From positions 14,609,760 through 14,673,759 of the forward strand of contig CM042543.1 in assembly GCA_023630585.1 (NCBI GenBank): a stretch of 64,000 nucleotides of DNA, written 5' to 3'. This DNA is from Cranoglanis bouderius (lineage: Eukaryota > Chordata > Actinopteri > Siluriformes > Cranoglanididae). Shown here piece by piece: positions 15,156 to 29,109 of the stretch. Each line of letters opens with the position of its first letter. Position 1 is the stretch's first letter. A model generated the notes under the pieces. It saw nothing but the letters and a program-made list of their open reading frames with translations, did no database searches and was not told the origin of the DNA. A program made the translations under genes and the position numbers.

Positions 15156-16242
15156 CACACACATGCCTAGAAGCACAGTGAAGTCTATTATTAAGAAGTG
15201 GTAGGTATTTGGTACAACACGGGCTCTCCCTGGATCAGGACGTCGCTCCAAACTGGAGGAAAGAGCCAGGAGGAAACTTGTGAGAGAGGCTACCAAGAGG
15301 CCTACAGTAAAGGCCTCAAAGAGTGGTCATTGTGTGCATGTGACAACAATATCACAAATTCTCCACAAATGTGGCTTGTATGGGAGGATTGCAAGAAAAA
15401 AACACCCACAACTGAGCTTTGCCAAAACACACCTTGAACATTCTGAGGTCACATGGAAAAAGGTGTTATGGTCAGATGAATTATTTGGCCTCAACTCCAA
15501 ACGATATGTCTGGCAGAAATCCAATACAGCTCACCATCCAAATAACACCATTCCCACAGTAAAGCATGGAGGTGGTAATATCCTGTTATGAGGGTGTTTC
15601 TCTACAGCAGGGACTGGAGCACTTGTCAGGATAGAAGGAAAATGGATGGGGCAAAATACCATCAAATTCTTGAGGAAAATCTGCTTCCCTCTGCCAGAAA
15701 GTTGTCAATGGGAAGAAGGTTTACCTTCCAACATGACAATGACCCAAAGCACACAGCAAAACTGACCACACAGTGGTTGAAGGAGAAAATGGTGAATGTC
15801 CTTGCATGGCCTAGTCAGAGCCCAGACTTAAACCCCATGGAAAATCTGTGGAATGACTTGAAGACTGTAGTCCGCAAATGGTCACCATCAAATTTAACTG
15901 AACTTGAGCAGTTCTGCAAAGAAGAGTGGGCAAATATTGCAAAATCTAGATGTGCAAAGTTAGTAGAGACATATCCTGACAGACTAAAGGCTGTAATTAA
16001 AAAATTAAGGCAAATTAAAGCAAGGGGGTGATCCTTTTTCCAACTCAGTGATTCTGTTGTTTTTTTGTTTTTTTTTAACTTTTTTTTCTGACATGTTGGT
16101 CTTATATCTTTAATTTGGATGTTATAAGTTGCACTGAGTAAATACAGTTGGATAAAACAAAAACTGTGTCTGTCTTCATTTCAGGCTGAAATGCAACAAC
16201 GTGATTATTTTAAAGGGGGGTGATTCTTTTCTATACCCACTG
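15153..16242 (+). mobile_element. Tc1-like transposon, family E, 5'-truncated
   Basis: The right end is intact (GGGTGATTCTTTTCTATACCC then CACTG and TA at 16243-16244). No matching left TIR is present: the left part stops at the (TA)n array inside transposase sequence. The plus-strand transposase is open almost throughout its catalytic half. Confidence 0.85.
15280..16031 (+). pseudogene. Tc1 transposase fragment, family E
   Basis: 15280-15591 has MREATKRPTVKAS, the THLEHSEVTWKKVLWSDELFG first-D region (two residues lost between E and LFG) and VKHGGGNILL, then a TGA. 15588-16031 has FQHDNDPKHTAKLTTQWLK (second D) and WPSQSPDLNPMENLWNDLK (E), ending IKARG and TGA at the family's usual C-terminus. 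Lesions are few, suggesting a fairly young copy. Confidence 0.88.
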
Positions 16243-16254
16243 TATATACAGGCT

Positions 16255-17960
16255 TGGGGAGTAATGGATTACATGTAACGGCGTTACATAATCAGGATAC
16301 AAAAAACTGGTAACTGTAATCCGTTACAGTTACGTCAAAAAACAAAGTAATCAGATTATAGGTACATTTTGTAAAAAATGGGGATACTTTCAGGATTACT
16401 TTTGCAGGGCTCCAGACTGCACCTAAAAAGGTCGGATTTGCGACAAAAAATATTAATTTGCGAATTATATTTTTGCTGAGATCGCCACTGGCGACAAAAT
16501 AAATTTACACGTTTTGATTTAAAAAATTGCACGTACTGTCTTTTTAATTGCTTTCTGCGAGGAGGATCCTGTCGCATAATTTGTTGTGTTGACGTAATAA
16601 AATGAGACTCTGCGCATGAAGTTCAAATTCATCCAAAGCGCCAAAATACGCACGGGGAAAGCGAGAATCAGCTTTCTACCTCAGAAAGACATGTCAAAAC
16701 GAAAAACATCAGACTTTTTCAAACAACCCTCATCTCTGTCGAGCACCAATGCTGATGGCATACCTGCTAATAAAAAAGCAGGCTCAAGTTGTGTCAGCAT
16801 GAGCAAGAGAAAAAACGATGGAGACACAGAGGATCATCTTTCCATGTCAATCAATGAACGCACAAGTAAAAGTGCAGAAAGGCATTTTAAGACTTCTAGG
16901 ATTCAAGAGTTTGCATGGCTCAGGTATGATCATCGCACAGTGTCTCGTGCATGTGAACTACATGACGAGACCAAATGGAAAGAGCTAAAAAATAAAATTC
17001 AACACCGCCTATATGATTGGATGTGAAGAGCTGCGTTTCACCAAATTTACCTCTCAGATATTACTAATGAAGAAAAATTGATTGGATGTGTGCAAGACAT
17101 ATGACAAGGACACAGCATGTGCTTTGAGCAGAATGCATCTAGTTGAGATATTGCTTCTACTATCAATTTTGACTGCTGAGTGTGAACGTGGCTTTTCAGC
17201 TCAAAACAGGATAAAAATCAAAAGTACGCAATTCAACCTTGGAAGACTTGGTCAGGATCAGCACAGAGGCCCATCACTTGAACAGTTTGATCCTGAACCA
17301 TGTGTCAAAAGCTGGCTTTCTGCAACACAGAGGAGGCCAAACTCCACTCCATTATGATGCTGACATAATTATGGTCAGTGACACTGGCTCCGATTCTGTG
17401 TAAAGAACAATTCTTTGTGACTGTATATCGTTCTCAAGTTGGGAAAGATATTCAGTTCCCACTTTAAGTGAAATTGGATAAAAATGCTGATGCTGTAAAA
17501 TGAGTCCAGATGTACACACATGACAGGATGACTGAAAGTAAGTGTTTTAAAATTTTCAAATGTAAGTTCATTATTATGTGGCACTTAAAAAACTCATTTG
17601 GCACCTGTTTTTTTTTAAATTTTATTTTCTTATAGGAGACAGTGGTTCCTTAATAGATTTGTTTGTCTGGAGCCCTGCTTTTGACATAACACAATATAGA
17701 CAGCTGCATGATTATAGTTCTGGATGAGCAACAAATTTATTTATTTTATTAAAACAAATCCAAACATTGAACATGTTTTTAAGCTCTAAAATAAGCTCTA
17801 AATAAAATTATTTTAGATCATATTGCTTTTCTCTTGACTTTATTTACATATGTGACCTTGAAGTAATCCAAAAGTAATCAGATTACATTTTTCATATTGT
17901 GATACTTGGATTACGTTACTGATTACATTTTTTATGAAGTTTTGTGATACTTAATTTTTT
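16255..17960 (+). mobile_element. hAT-like element remnant
   Basis: The flanks carry inverted-type AGTAATGGATTACATGTAAC (left) and CTTGGATTACGTTACTGATTAC (right). Inside on the plus strand is a reading frame with MSKRKTSDFFKQPSS (N-terminal part of ZNF862/KIAA-like hAT proteins, 16616-17026). After a gap comes a C-terminal hAT dimerisation-type motif TAECERGFSAQNRIKIKS (17082-17357). The central catalytic part is missing, so it is an internally deleted copy. Exact ends and superfamily are inferred. Confidence 0.6.
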
Positions 17961-18006
17961 TTAAGCTAATGTATACTGTTTAATACATTTGCCACATAAT
18001 TCTAGC

Positions 18007-18007
18007 A

Positions 18008-18040
<33 letters not shown>
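18007..18040. repeat. poly(A) run
   Basis: About 34 A residues on the plus strand, near the presumed end of the ctbp2 3' UTR. Confidence 0.9.
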
Positions 18041-18041
<1 letters not shown>

Positions 18042-19131
18042 AAGAGTGGTATTTTGATGATTTTTATCATTATTATTATTTTATTTGTACTGTCATTGAT
18101 GCTTGGTACAAGAAACAAACACAATAGAAACATAGCCCACTGTCCTAATATACATGTACTGGCAAAGTGGGCAGGGGAACACACATTTCATTTACAACAA
18201 AATGGACTCCAGGTGGTATCATAACACTCACAAAAAAAAAAAAAAGTTTTGCATACTATGGCAATACAAATCTAACAGCAACATCAAAATATTTTCTATT
18301 TTACATCTATAAAAATATCAGCAAGAGAGCAGTGTGAGGAAAAGTAGATGGTAGAATAACCAGACATGTGATGCTTATTTTATGGAACTCAGACATGAAA
18401 AAAAGAAAAGTGTTTCCTGAGCAGATTGGCACACGGGTCCTGACCGTTTCACTGTGAGCTGCCATTCATAGTCTTAGTATCAGACAAAAAAATTTTTTTT
18501 TTAATTCTCTCAATGAATTCAATAAATCTGACATGCCCAAGTTGCTTAAACACTTCTGTGTAAATGAACACAAAAATGCCTGAATATTAGGGCTGGTGGT
18601 TGTGTCTATTTAATAAGGTTACAAGGCCAAGTTAAGAAAAGGGGCCACACTTTTATCAATAGTTAAACCTTTTGTCTTCACCTTTTGACAAATACACTAT
18701 CTACCAATATAATTAATCACTTATAAGGAAATAGAAAGAAACACAGGTTAACAGACTAATCTACAAGTGTTTTGTTCACAAGGCTGGTGGCAGAAGGTGT
18801 GAGTGATGCCAAACTTCCTTTGAGAACTCAATGAGTGGACTAGAAATCCTGCCCACCTGGCCAAACGCATGGTCCCAAGAAGACAAGTACGTTAAAGCAT
18901 ATGGAGGGAAAACATCTGGAACAAAAATATCCAAATCCAAGAAAAACTAAAATCTCATGACAAGACAAGAGCAAAAGGACACCTCCACACTGCATATTCG
19001 AGCTGTTCCCACTGCAGTTAGCTGTAGCTCCAAGTTAATTTACTTCTTCTTGTCCCTGGTTTGAAGTTAACTCGCTATATGAACTGTGCTGAGTTGTTCA
19101 GTAGCAGTATAAACGCCCCCCCTGCGTTTGG
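18041..19131 (-). other. ctbp2: ctbp2 3' UTR (probable)
   Basis: Follows the ctbp2 TAA (19134-19132). The minus strand carries an AATAAA signal (complement at about 18079-18084). No other gene is visible, and the mRNA end is not proven. Confidence 0.45.
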
Positions 19132-19306
19132 TTACACCTCAGATGTGTGTTCTCTGTGCTCATGTGTGTGGGATTGGTTCAGGCAGGGGGTACGGTTGGG
19201 CTGGGGGCCTGGTGGCAGGGAGAGGGCATGGGCACTGGGACCCCCACCTGGCTTTGTGCCCTCTTCTGGTCCTCCACAAGTCATCCCCACTGGACCTTGG
19301 GCATGT
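19132..19306 (-). CDS. ctbp2: ctbp2 last coding exon (C-terminal tail)
   Basis: Acceptor TTTCCTGTAG. Completes the split Arg codon and encodes HAQGPVGMTCGGPEEG through the end HEHREHTSEV and TAA. It aligns loosely with the mammalian tail (YPPGIVGVAPGG ... NREHPNEQ): the PVG-xxx-GG start and the REH near the end are shared, most else is not. The phase fits exon 8 exactly. The low conservation suits the disordered CtBP tail. Confidence 0.8.
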
Positions 19307-22300
19307 CTACAGGAAAGCCAGGAAAACAGTCATACATGGCTATTAACTTCTAGAAAGCATGCTGTATTTAAAGACCTTGGGGTATATCAAATAAAGTAAT
19401 TAAGCTCAATTTCAAAATGAAATGAGAGCAAGCCCCTTATGATGACTGAAACTCATGAGGTGGTTACATCTACAGTGGCTTGCAAAAGTATTCAACCCCC
19501 CAGATTTGTCTGAATAACAAATGATAAATATACATATTCTTCCTGTCAATATTTTTTATTGCAAACTCATGTTCTCTCAGTGAATTTTCAAAGTCAAAAT
19601 CAATTATTGGTCAGCAAGTATTTCAAAGAAAATCAAAAACTGAAAAATGTTGCTTGAATGTGTTCAATCTCAAGGTCATCAGATCCAGATGAAAGATATT
19701 ATCTTAACAAGGACACAGTTGACTTATAATTGGCCTTCACCTTTGAAATATTAAGCCAGCTCCCATTTTCTGAACAAAAACCACCTCAGTTGAACTGTCA
19801 TTAAGGAGAGTGTCAGTCTGAAGGAAATGAGTGAAAATGACTAAGAAGCATTTTAAGGAAGTTGGAAATGAGGTAAAAGAAATTCATATCTTAGGAATAG
19901 TGTGTGAAATTATATCTAAGAGGTTCAACATCCAGTAAACACTGTTGCAGCTTCCACTTCCTCATTGTAGATCCATCACACCACACAAGCATTACCTAGA
20001 TAAGGCCATCCCCTCAAAATTCTTTTCAGCAGGATAATGGTCCCAAGCACAAGGCCAAAGGAATGCAGGAGTGGTTAAAAACATAAGGATGAATGTTCTA
20101 CAGTGGCCAAGTCAAAGTCCAGATCTGAATCCCATTGAGAATCTGTGGCACTGTTTGAAAATCCCAGTCAACAAGCAACGCCCATCAACCCTAAGAACCT
20201 GGAGCATATCTGCAAGGAAGAATGGGCAAAAATCACTCCCAAATAATGTGCAAAGCTGGTAGGAACGTACCCCAAAAGACTTAAAGCGGTTATTGCAGCA
20301 AAAGGTGGTTCTACCAAATACTAATATGTAGGGGTTTAATACTTATGCAAAAAGCATAGTTTTTTTATAAAAAGATCTGCTGACTAATAATGAATTTTGA
20401 CTTCTGAAAATATACTTTAATAACATACTGGTTTGCAATAGAAATCTTGGCTAGAACAATCTGTGTGCATCATGTGTAATCCAGTCAAATCTTATGACTT
20501 TTAAGGGGGTTGAATACTTTTGCAAGGCACTGTATTTTCAACAACACAGAACATCATCTCAGTGACAACATTTCAAAGCAGCAACTAATGGAGATGATGT
20601 TTATAGATGCAGTCTATGAGCACATGGTCAAAAACAATCACAGAAGCAACTGAGCACTGAACAAATACAAACAGGCATCCTTGGCACACAGACATTAAAC
20701 CTCAACAGAGAGAAACCATTTAACTTTATGTAAGTAATTGCACAATATATTACAAGTATTCATGATACAAACTACCTTATGGCATTTTCTGCTGGAGTCA
20801 AAGCTCAAATTATTGTGGGCAGATACAAAAATACACCGGATTCTATGCACTAATATATATTTACCTGTTTGGGTTTAGGTATACATTTTGTCTTGCAGGC
20901 CACCAGGAGATATGGCTGGTAATGGTTGGGCCACTCTGCTGAGTGAAAGAAGTAGTCAGATTGAGCAACAAAAGCAAGGCCAGAGAATGTGTGTGACAAC
21001 TGAACAGTTTAAGATGGCAAGTTGGGGCCTTTGAAAGCGTTATAGTGGGTTATTGTGAGGGACAACACTCAGTGGGTTAATAAGTAAACCAGCTGTTTGT
21101 CAGTAAAATAAATAATACTGAATGGTAGAATTCTTGGGGTAAAAGCACATTCAGTCCAAATGGCCCTTAGTATGTGAGCTATATTTGTCTGCTTCATGTT
21201 AAAATGAATTGCCAGAGGGTGACAGATTAGGGTTAAAAGAAAAAAGATCAGTGGTTGGGAAAAAGTATGCGTCCTCCTTTTTGAAATCTGCTGTGCGTTT
21301 CTTTACCTATATGCACCGTTGAGCTCTGGATGCACCTGCTGCTCCACTGCTCCCCATGGCGCAGTGGCAATAAAATACTCTTTGTTGACACAGTTTCTAA
21401 GGCTGTCTGGAATACGACCTGTGCACACAAAACAGACACAGGCGCTGAAAACCGAAAACATCTAAGATTATTCCTGTGGATCAACGTGCAAGCGGATGTA
21501 CCTGTGATAGCTCTTCTTATCTCAGTGGCAGCTGCTTCTCGCATCTCCAGAGAGGCCTGCTCACTGTACCAGGCTGTGTGAGGCGTGCAGATCAGATTGG
21601 GAGCATCTTTCAGTGGACCTTGGGTAAAACTAGTGAGGGAAAAAAGAGAGTATATTAAATAGTGAGCAGCATAAAATACACAATTTTTTTAAAATACAAA
21701 AAACTCGACAACAACCTATTAATCACTCCCAGCTAATATGAGTTCTCTAGTTCATCAACTTCACAACTGGGCAACAATAAAAACTTCACAACAAGGATAA
21801 TTGGCTGATTGTCTCTCACTAACTTTGCACCAAATTAGAGAACAAATTTACACTCTCGCTTGCTCTCCCCTGATTGGCTGCCAACTTCTGCCCAGGACAA
21901 CAGCCATTTGGGAGACACTAGAACTAGCATATTGAGCGCAGACTATCATGCTTTGTTCAATCATCAAGATCAACTGTTTTGCTCATTACAATACCCAGTT
22001 CTGCTGTACTAGGCTAGAAGGCAGTAAATGATAGAGAGTCTACAAAGTTGACTTGATGTTCAGCCAAATAAGTAGTAGCTAGATTAATACATAGTAGGTT
22101 GTTTAATAGTTAGTAGTATGGTTATTTTGAATTAATTAAACAAAACATGTAACGTTTTTTTGCAATATATAGTCATGTGAAAAAATAAGTACACCCCATG
22201 GAAATTGTTGTGTTTTTTTGACATGTTTGGACAAGCAAACATTTGATCCTCTTTGAAACAGTGATACACAGAAAAAGTTGATACACTCTGTTGAATGACA

Positions 22301-24499
22301 TAAAATTGACATTTTGTAGTAATTTTCACAATTTAAATGAACAACAAAACAGATCAGGCACATGGAAAAAGTAAGTACACCCCTACATTTATCACACCTT
22401 CAAATCCATAAAATTAGAATCAGATGTTCAAGATTGGGAGGTGGAACCTGCCTTATTTATACCTCTCAACTCTAGTGTCTGGTTTGTTATTGAGGTGTGT
22501 GGTGTTATCATGTCAAGATATAAAGTGTTCTATAAGGCCTTCAGAAAAAAGGTTGTGGGTGCCTATGATTCTGGCAAAGGATTTAAAAAGATCTCCAAAT
22601 TATCTAAAATACATCATTCAACTGTAAGGAAAATCATCTACAACCCCAATTCCAAAAAAGTTGGGATGCTGTGTACAATGTAAATAAAAACAGTATGCAA
22701 TGACTTGCAAATCTCAAAAACCCATATGTTATTCACAATAGACATTTTAATAGCCATTTTAATAGCCATTTCAATAAAAATCATTTTAATAACCATCTCT
22801 GATGGTATGGGGGTGCATTAGTGCCAATGGAATGGGCAGCTTGCACATCTGGAAAGGCACCATCAATGCTGAAATGTATATACAGGTTTTAGAGCAACAT
22901 TTTACTTCCATCCAGATTCCATCCCATCTTTACTTCAGAGAGACTCTGCCTCTCTAAGATACTCTTTTTATACATATATATTATACGTATATTTTATATG
23001 TATATGGGTTTATGAGATTTGCAAATCATTGCATTCTGTTTTTATTTACACTTTACACAGTTTCCCAATGTTTTTGGAATTGGGGTTGTACAAATGGCAC
23101 AGATTTCAAACGACTGCCAATTTGTCCAGGACTGGCTGTCCCACCAAATTCAGCCCACAAGCAGACTGTCTGATGTAGAAACAAGTCTCCAAGAACCCCA
23201 AAATTTAATCACAGGATCTGCTAGCATTTCCTGCAGCTGTTGGTGTCAAAGTGCATGCTTCCACAATCAGAAAGAGATTTCACCAATTTCACCTGCTTGG
23301 GAGGCACGCCAGGAAAAAGCCTGTGCTGTCTAAAAAGAACATTAGAGCAAGACTACAGTTTGCCATTGAGCATATAGGCAAAGACCAGGCCTTTTGGAAT
23401 AATGTGCTCTGGACAGACAAATCAAAGATAGAGTTGTTTGGCCAAAGTAACAGCAGACATGTTTGGCGGTGACCAAGGACAGCTTTTCAGGAGAAGCACC
23501 TCATACCAACTGTGAAGTTGTGAAGACATAGACTCAACTATGAATTCTGCATCATATCAAGGAGTGTTTGAAGATAATGTGAGGCCATCTGTCTGAAGGT
23601 TGAAGTAGAACCAAAAGTGGACCTTTCAACAGGATAATGACCCTAAGCACACTAGCAAATCCACCAAGGAATGGCTCAAAAAGAAGAAATGGAGGGTTAT
23701 GGAATGGCCTAGTCAAAGCCCGGATTTGAATCCCATTGAAATATTGTGGGGAGATTTGAAACGGGCAGTACATGCAAGAAAACCTTCAAACATCTTGCAA
23801 CTGAAAGACTATTGCATGGAAGAGTGGTCAAAAATGCCAGCAAACCGATGTCAGAGACTAGTGGACAGTTATGCAAAATGCCTACAAGAAGTTATTTCTG
23901 GGACAATACTAGCTTCTGAGGCCAAGGGTGTACTTACTTTTTAAACAGAAGAATATCACATCTATTGATATTTCTGTTAAATAAATGATTGAAAAAGCAA
24001 TTTTTCCTTGTGGTTTTGTTCATATCAGCTTTATTAGTAGGCACTGTTTCAAAGATCAAACGTTTGCTTGTCCAAATATGGGGGAAAAAAAATTCCATGG
24101 GGTGTACTTATTTTTTTTAAAAGACTATATGTGAAGACATCTTGGTTTATATCTGAACCAAAAGTAACATGCTGCTATAACGCATATAGCTACAAATATC
24201 ACCTGAATGGTTCAGACTCATGCACATCCAAAGCAGCTCCCCTGATTCTTCCTTCCTTCAGGGCCTGAGCCAGAGCTTTCTCATCCACCAGACCCCCACG
24301 AGCACAGTTCACCAGGAATGCACCCTGACGCATCTACACCACAGAAGCAATGTAGCACAGCAATGTCCCACAGCAAGTTAGGATGCCAAAACAAATAACA
24401 CTGATTCGTCAAAATAACCACTAGATGGCAGTGGTGCACTCATCAAGTTCAGCATCACAAGTAATTGTCTGTATGCATGTCTGTGGTTGTATGTGTGTG

Positions 24500-24555
<56 letters not shown>

Positions 24556-27500
24556 ATACACATTTACACACCTGTTTGATGGTAAAGTCATTGATCAAGT
24601 GGTGGTTATGTTCATTCAGATTGCAATGCAGAGAGACACAGTCACTTTGGTACAGCAGGTCCTGAAGGGTGTAAACTCTCTGGACACCCAGTGAGCGTTC
24701 TAAACCATCTTGCAGATACGGGTCGTAAAATATCACGTTGAAGCCAAATGCTTTTGCCCGAACTGCTACCGCCTGACCTGTTCGGCCTGTACAATGCAAA
24801 GACAGATTTATACTAAAGGTTACTATGCGCACTCAGTGAACCTTCAAACTGTGTTTTTCTCAGACTGTCTGTGTCTCACCAAAACCTATGAGTCCAAGCG
24901 TCTCTCCCCGTATGCGAGCTGCTCCTGATGCCAGCTCCCTGATCTGCTCTATGCTCTGGAACCGCGAGCCCTCCCGGAGAGCCTGATACAGCCAGGTGTT
25001 CCTCCGGTACAGGTTCAGGATGTGACAGAGGGTAGAGTCTGCAGTCTCCTCTACAGCTGCAGACGGGATATTACACACTGCAATGCCTACATTAACACAC
25101 ATGAACAAATATTGGTTTTGTACAAATGCATTTGAGTAGTTTTTCTCTTACGCCCCTTTCACAGATGCACCTTTATTCAGGGATTCAACATGAATTAATC
25201 AGGAAAAGCTTAAGTGTGAATGAAAGTGAGAGCTGAAATCACAGGATGATTGATGCAACACCACAGGGGCAAGACCTAAAACAACTCCCATTAAATATCA
25301 GGAAAGTTGATGTGTGAAAAAAGCCAACAGATTACTGGGAAAGAGGTCAATGTCTTGATGAAGTGCTTGCACCATTTGGAGCAGCTGATTTAAACGTTAG
25401 GCTTTCCTCCTGTTGTGGCTTTATTATGTTAAAGTCAATAAAGAAGAATAACAGGCGAACTGGATAAGGAATTAACTGAACTGAATTTAGTTGGTTTAAA
25501 TCTAGCAAAGCCCACACATTACCAGTAGGGGCAGCTGGCATATTTAAAAGATAAAAAGGCATAAATAAAACATTTAATTTTTGGCATCCACATCAAATGT
25601 CTTAAGGCGAACTGTATTGAATGATGCACAACAGCACATCCAAACCAAAAAACAACAGTTGTCTTTAAAAACAAACAAATAAACAAAAAAACCACACAAT
25701 GGTATGATGAAGCGAGGCTGGGGCTGATTCTTTGTAGCACAGACTGTAGATTCATGCAGCTCAGTGACAGATGTGTCAGGTGATTACACAGAGTGAAACG
25801 TCTCCGAGATTTGATTTTCATTTGGGCTGATATTTTTCCACTCATGTCCCTGACAGATTCCTAACACGGCAATAGCAGTGACTGGCGCAGATGTAATAAA
25901 TGCGAACAAGGTGGAATATTTGCTCAATCATCTTTTTCCACAAAAGTTTTACAACGTTTCTGTTTACCACGTTTGGTATTCAAAGGAAACAAGGTAGGAA
26001 CACTGTAGGAACACTGTAGGAACACTGATAAGCAGCTGCCTATCGGTCTTTAAGTGTGTGTAATAGTTTGCCCCATAATTCTCACTGTGCCATTGAGACA
26101 TTCTGATATAATGCAATGCTCAACCCTAACAGATTCATTGTCAAGATATAAGATTTTAGCCCTCACATTTAATATCACAAGCCAGCAGAGTAAAATGATG
26201 ATGAAAATGTCCTGAATCTTGAGTGTGAAAAAAAAAAACCTATACATTAGTCTGCAGATGACTCAGATGTAAATTGCACATTTGGATGCCTGCTGTGATA
26301 TTTCTCTTAGGCTGAATTGATTTTGTTTGATAGATACAGGAAATACAAATCGTCCACTCATATTTCAAAGAGTAACAAATGTTATAGATATTATAGACAC
26401 TGTTGTGTGCAATAACTCAGTAACTGCAGTACGGGGCAGTAGTGAGCTATCATCTCCATCCCTCACTATAATGAACTGAGATGGAGTTGACTGAAGTTCT
26501 TACCCATCTCATTTGGTATGCTAGTGACTCTGTGACCTGCTGTAGTTTATGCTAGCTCTCATTGTTATGCTTCCCCCTCTAAAAGAAATCAACAACTTCA
26601 CCAATAGGCAGCAGCACACAAAAGATACCATCACTCCTACATACAAATTCTTGCTGCAGTGTCAGTGTGGTAATTCTCTTAGAATTGGCACAAGTAGGCA
26701 ACCATTAGCTCGTGAGGTATGCAATTGATAGAGCGACGACTGACACATTGCCATTCGGTCTGTTTATAGAGAGACTGCTAAAATTACACACGTTGTGATC
26801 ATATATTTTACATTTACATTTATGGCATTTGGCAGATGCCCTTATCCAGAGCGACTTCCATTTATCTCATTTATACAACTGAGCAGTTGAAGGTTAAGGG
26901 CTTTGCTCAAGGGCCCAGCATTGGTCCAACAGTTAAGCAGGGGTCCTACGTCTTAACCACTGAGCTACCACTGCCCCAAACTCCAAAAACCTATTTGATC
27001 AAACTCCAAATAGGTGATGCATTTGGCCCAAATGCTGTTGTAGTTAACTGCCTGGTTCACTGATATGGATGTGCTGGCTCTGCCTCCAGCCCTCTCTCTT
27101 TAACCTCTTGCTCAACTGCCCTCTTTTGATAAGCTTATTCTTGCTTGACATTGTGTTCTTCTCAAAAATCACAGACATAGATGTATTTAATCTGATGTCT
27201 GCTTTTTGAAGCTGAACACACAGAATTACAATAAACATCTTTCTTTGACAATGCCTATGAGGTGGATTCTGTTGCGATACAAACTCCAGGATCAGTCCCA
27301 GGCTGCGAATGCCTTCAGATCCTTTCAGACACACAGTTTCCTTCCACTCTGTGTACTCCTACGCATAGCTTCTGAACAACACTGCTACAGAGCACCACTA
27401 TTCATCCTGTCTGTTTTACCTGTTGTGAAGTATAGCCTCTGCTCTGACTGTGTGCTCTGTACAAAGTCTCACCCATTTCTCCAGCAGCTTTTATGTCAAC

Positions 27501-29076
27501 GTTATCGTAGCCGCTGCCAACGCGGATGATGATGCGTAAGGCTTTAAACTTCTCCAGGTCCTCTCTGGTGAGTGTGATGGTGTGGTACATCATTGCTCCC
27601 ACTGCCTCATTTAGTACCTGCCAAAAAATACACACACAATACTCATCATCATCATCATCATCATCAGGATCAACCCCATCCCCCACTGTTACATTATTGA
27701 GATGAAATGCCATCCTCTCATTTTAAGCTTCAGTCATTTGATCTTCACAGTCGTTTTAGAGGATATCCCTGGGTGAATCAATATCTCGTTCACACCCTTC
27801 ATCTCATTTTTAAAAATTCATTATTCATTACTCAATTATCATTTCACATTATTCACCCTTTAAAAAAAATAATAAAATAGTGCTGATATTCTGCAAAATA
27901 TTGACAGCATAATTTAATCTTTTTATTCCATGAAAGATATAAAAATACATCTCATACCTGTATAATGAGAGAGCACAATATTTGACTGTGTGAGTACCTT
28001 CTCATGGATCTCCTGTGTGGACTGAGCATCACAGAAGGCCACGGTTGCCAGATCTTTGAGGATGGGCATCTCCACTGTACAATCCCTTCCATCCAGCAGA
28101 GCGACCAGCGGCCGAGGATGCATCGGTCCATTCATGATTTGCGGCCTTATACCTGCAAAGAGAGAGTAAGAGAGATGGAAAATGGAGGCAGAGAGATTTA
28201 ATTTCATGATCTTGTAAACTTAAGAGAACCACTTTGCATTTGTAAGTGTGTGAGAAAGCGATAAAAGGAGAATGGGATCAACACACTTAGTATGACTTTC
28301 CAGCTCACCCTCTTGCTGTGAATCTGGTTGTCATGGAGATTACAGGATTTGAGCAGGATTATGAATATATTTAATTTAATGGTATCTGGGAGAGTAGAGG
28401 GTAGAGGGATAGTCCTCTCTTCACTCCACTCTGGCCATTCCTCAGAATACTAGAGAATTATTTACAAATGAACTAATCACTAATGATGTAAGAATCATGG
28501 AATCAGCTTTGTCCCTGGTTTCCATATTTTAAAAAAAAGAAAGAAAAAAAGAATTCAGATCATGAGGACAACCTCTGAAAATGAGACTCAGTAGGACTTC
28601 CCTGCTTAATACAAAATAAATGAAATAAAAACAGACACCTAGTATTCAAGGCTAACTGGCACATAAGGCAGAAATACTCATGAAAGATCAAAGCATCACA
28701 GCTTCATGTTAGCGGTATGACTCATAGCAGTAATAATAGTAAATTGCATTTAAAAAGCACTTTTATCAGCCATAAGGTTGCTTGTCGCTTACAATTAGCA
28801 ATACGCATTTCACATGGGAAATGACACTGAAAAAACACTGATGTTTAAATGTAAGAGTTACTGGTACTACTGCATGCTATCAAAGCTAAAAGCTTTTTTG
28901 GACATCTCCTGCAAAGACGAACATAAGCCCAAGTGCGTTATTTTAAAAGAAGCCAAGTTGAGAGGGTCCTGTTCAAGTTAACAGCTTATCCAACCAGGCA
29001 GCACACACACTACTGCAAAAGAAATCACAGTCCCCAAATCAAAAGGCGTGAGTGAGAAAGAGAAAGAGCGAGAAAG

Positions 29077-29109
<33 letters not shown>

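Larger units (their letters stand above)
22171..24126 (+). mobile_element. Tc1-like transposon, family G, with nested insertion
   Basis: Ends AGTCATGTGAAAAAATAAGT and the complement ending TTTAAAAGACT, with the GGTGTACTTATTT inner repeat. Without the 448-bp nested element (22641-23088) it is about 1.5 kb. Lies in ctbp2 intron 6. Related fragments are at 32981-33931 and 59408-59891. Confidence 0.92.
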
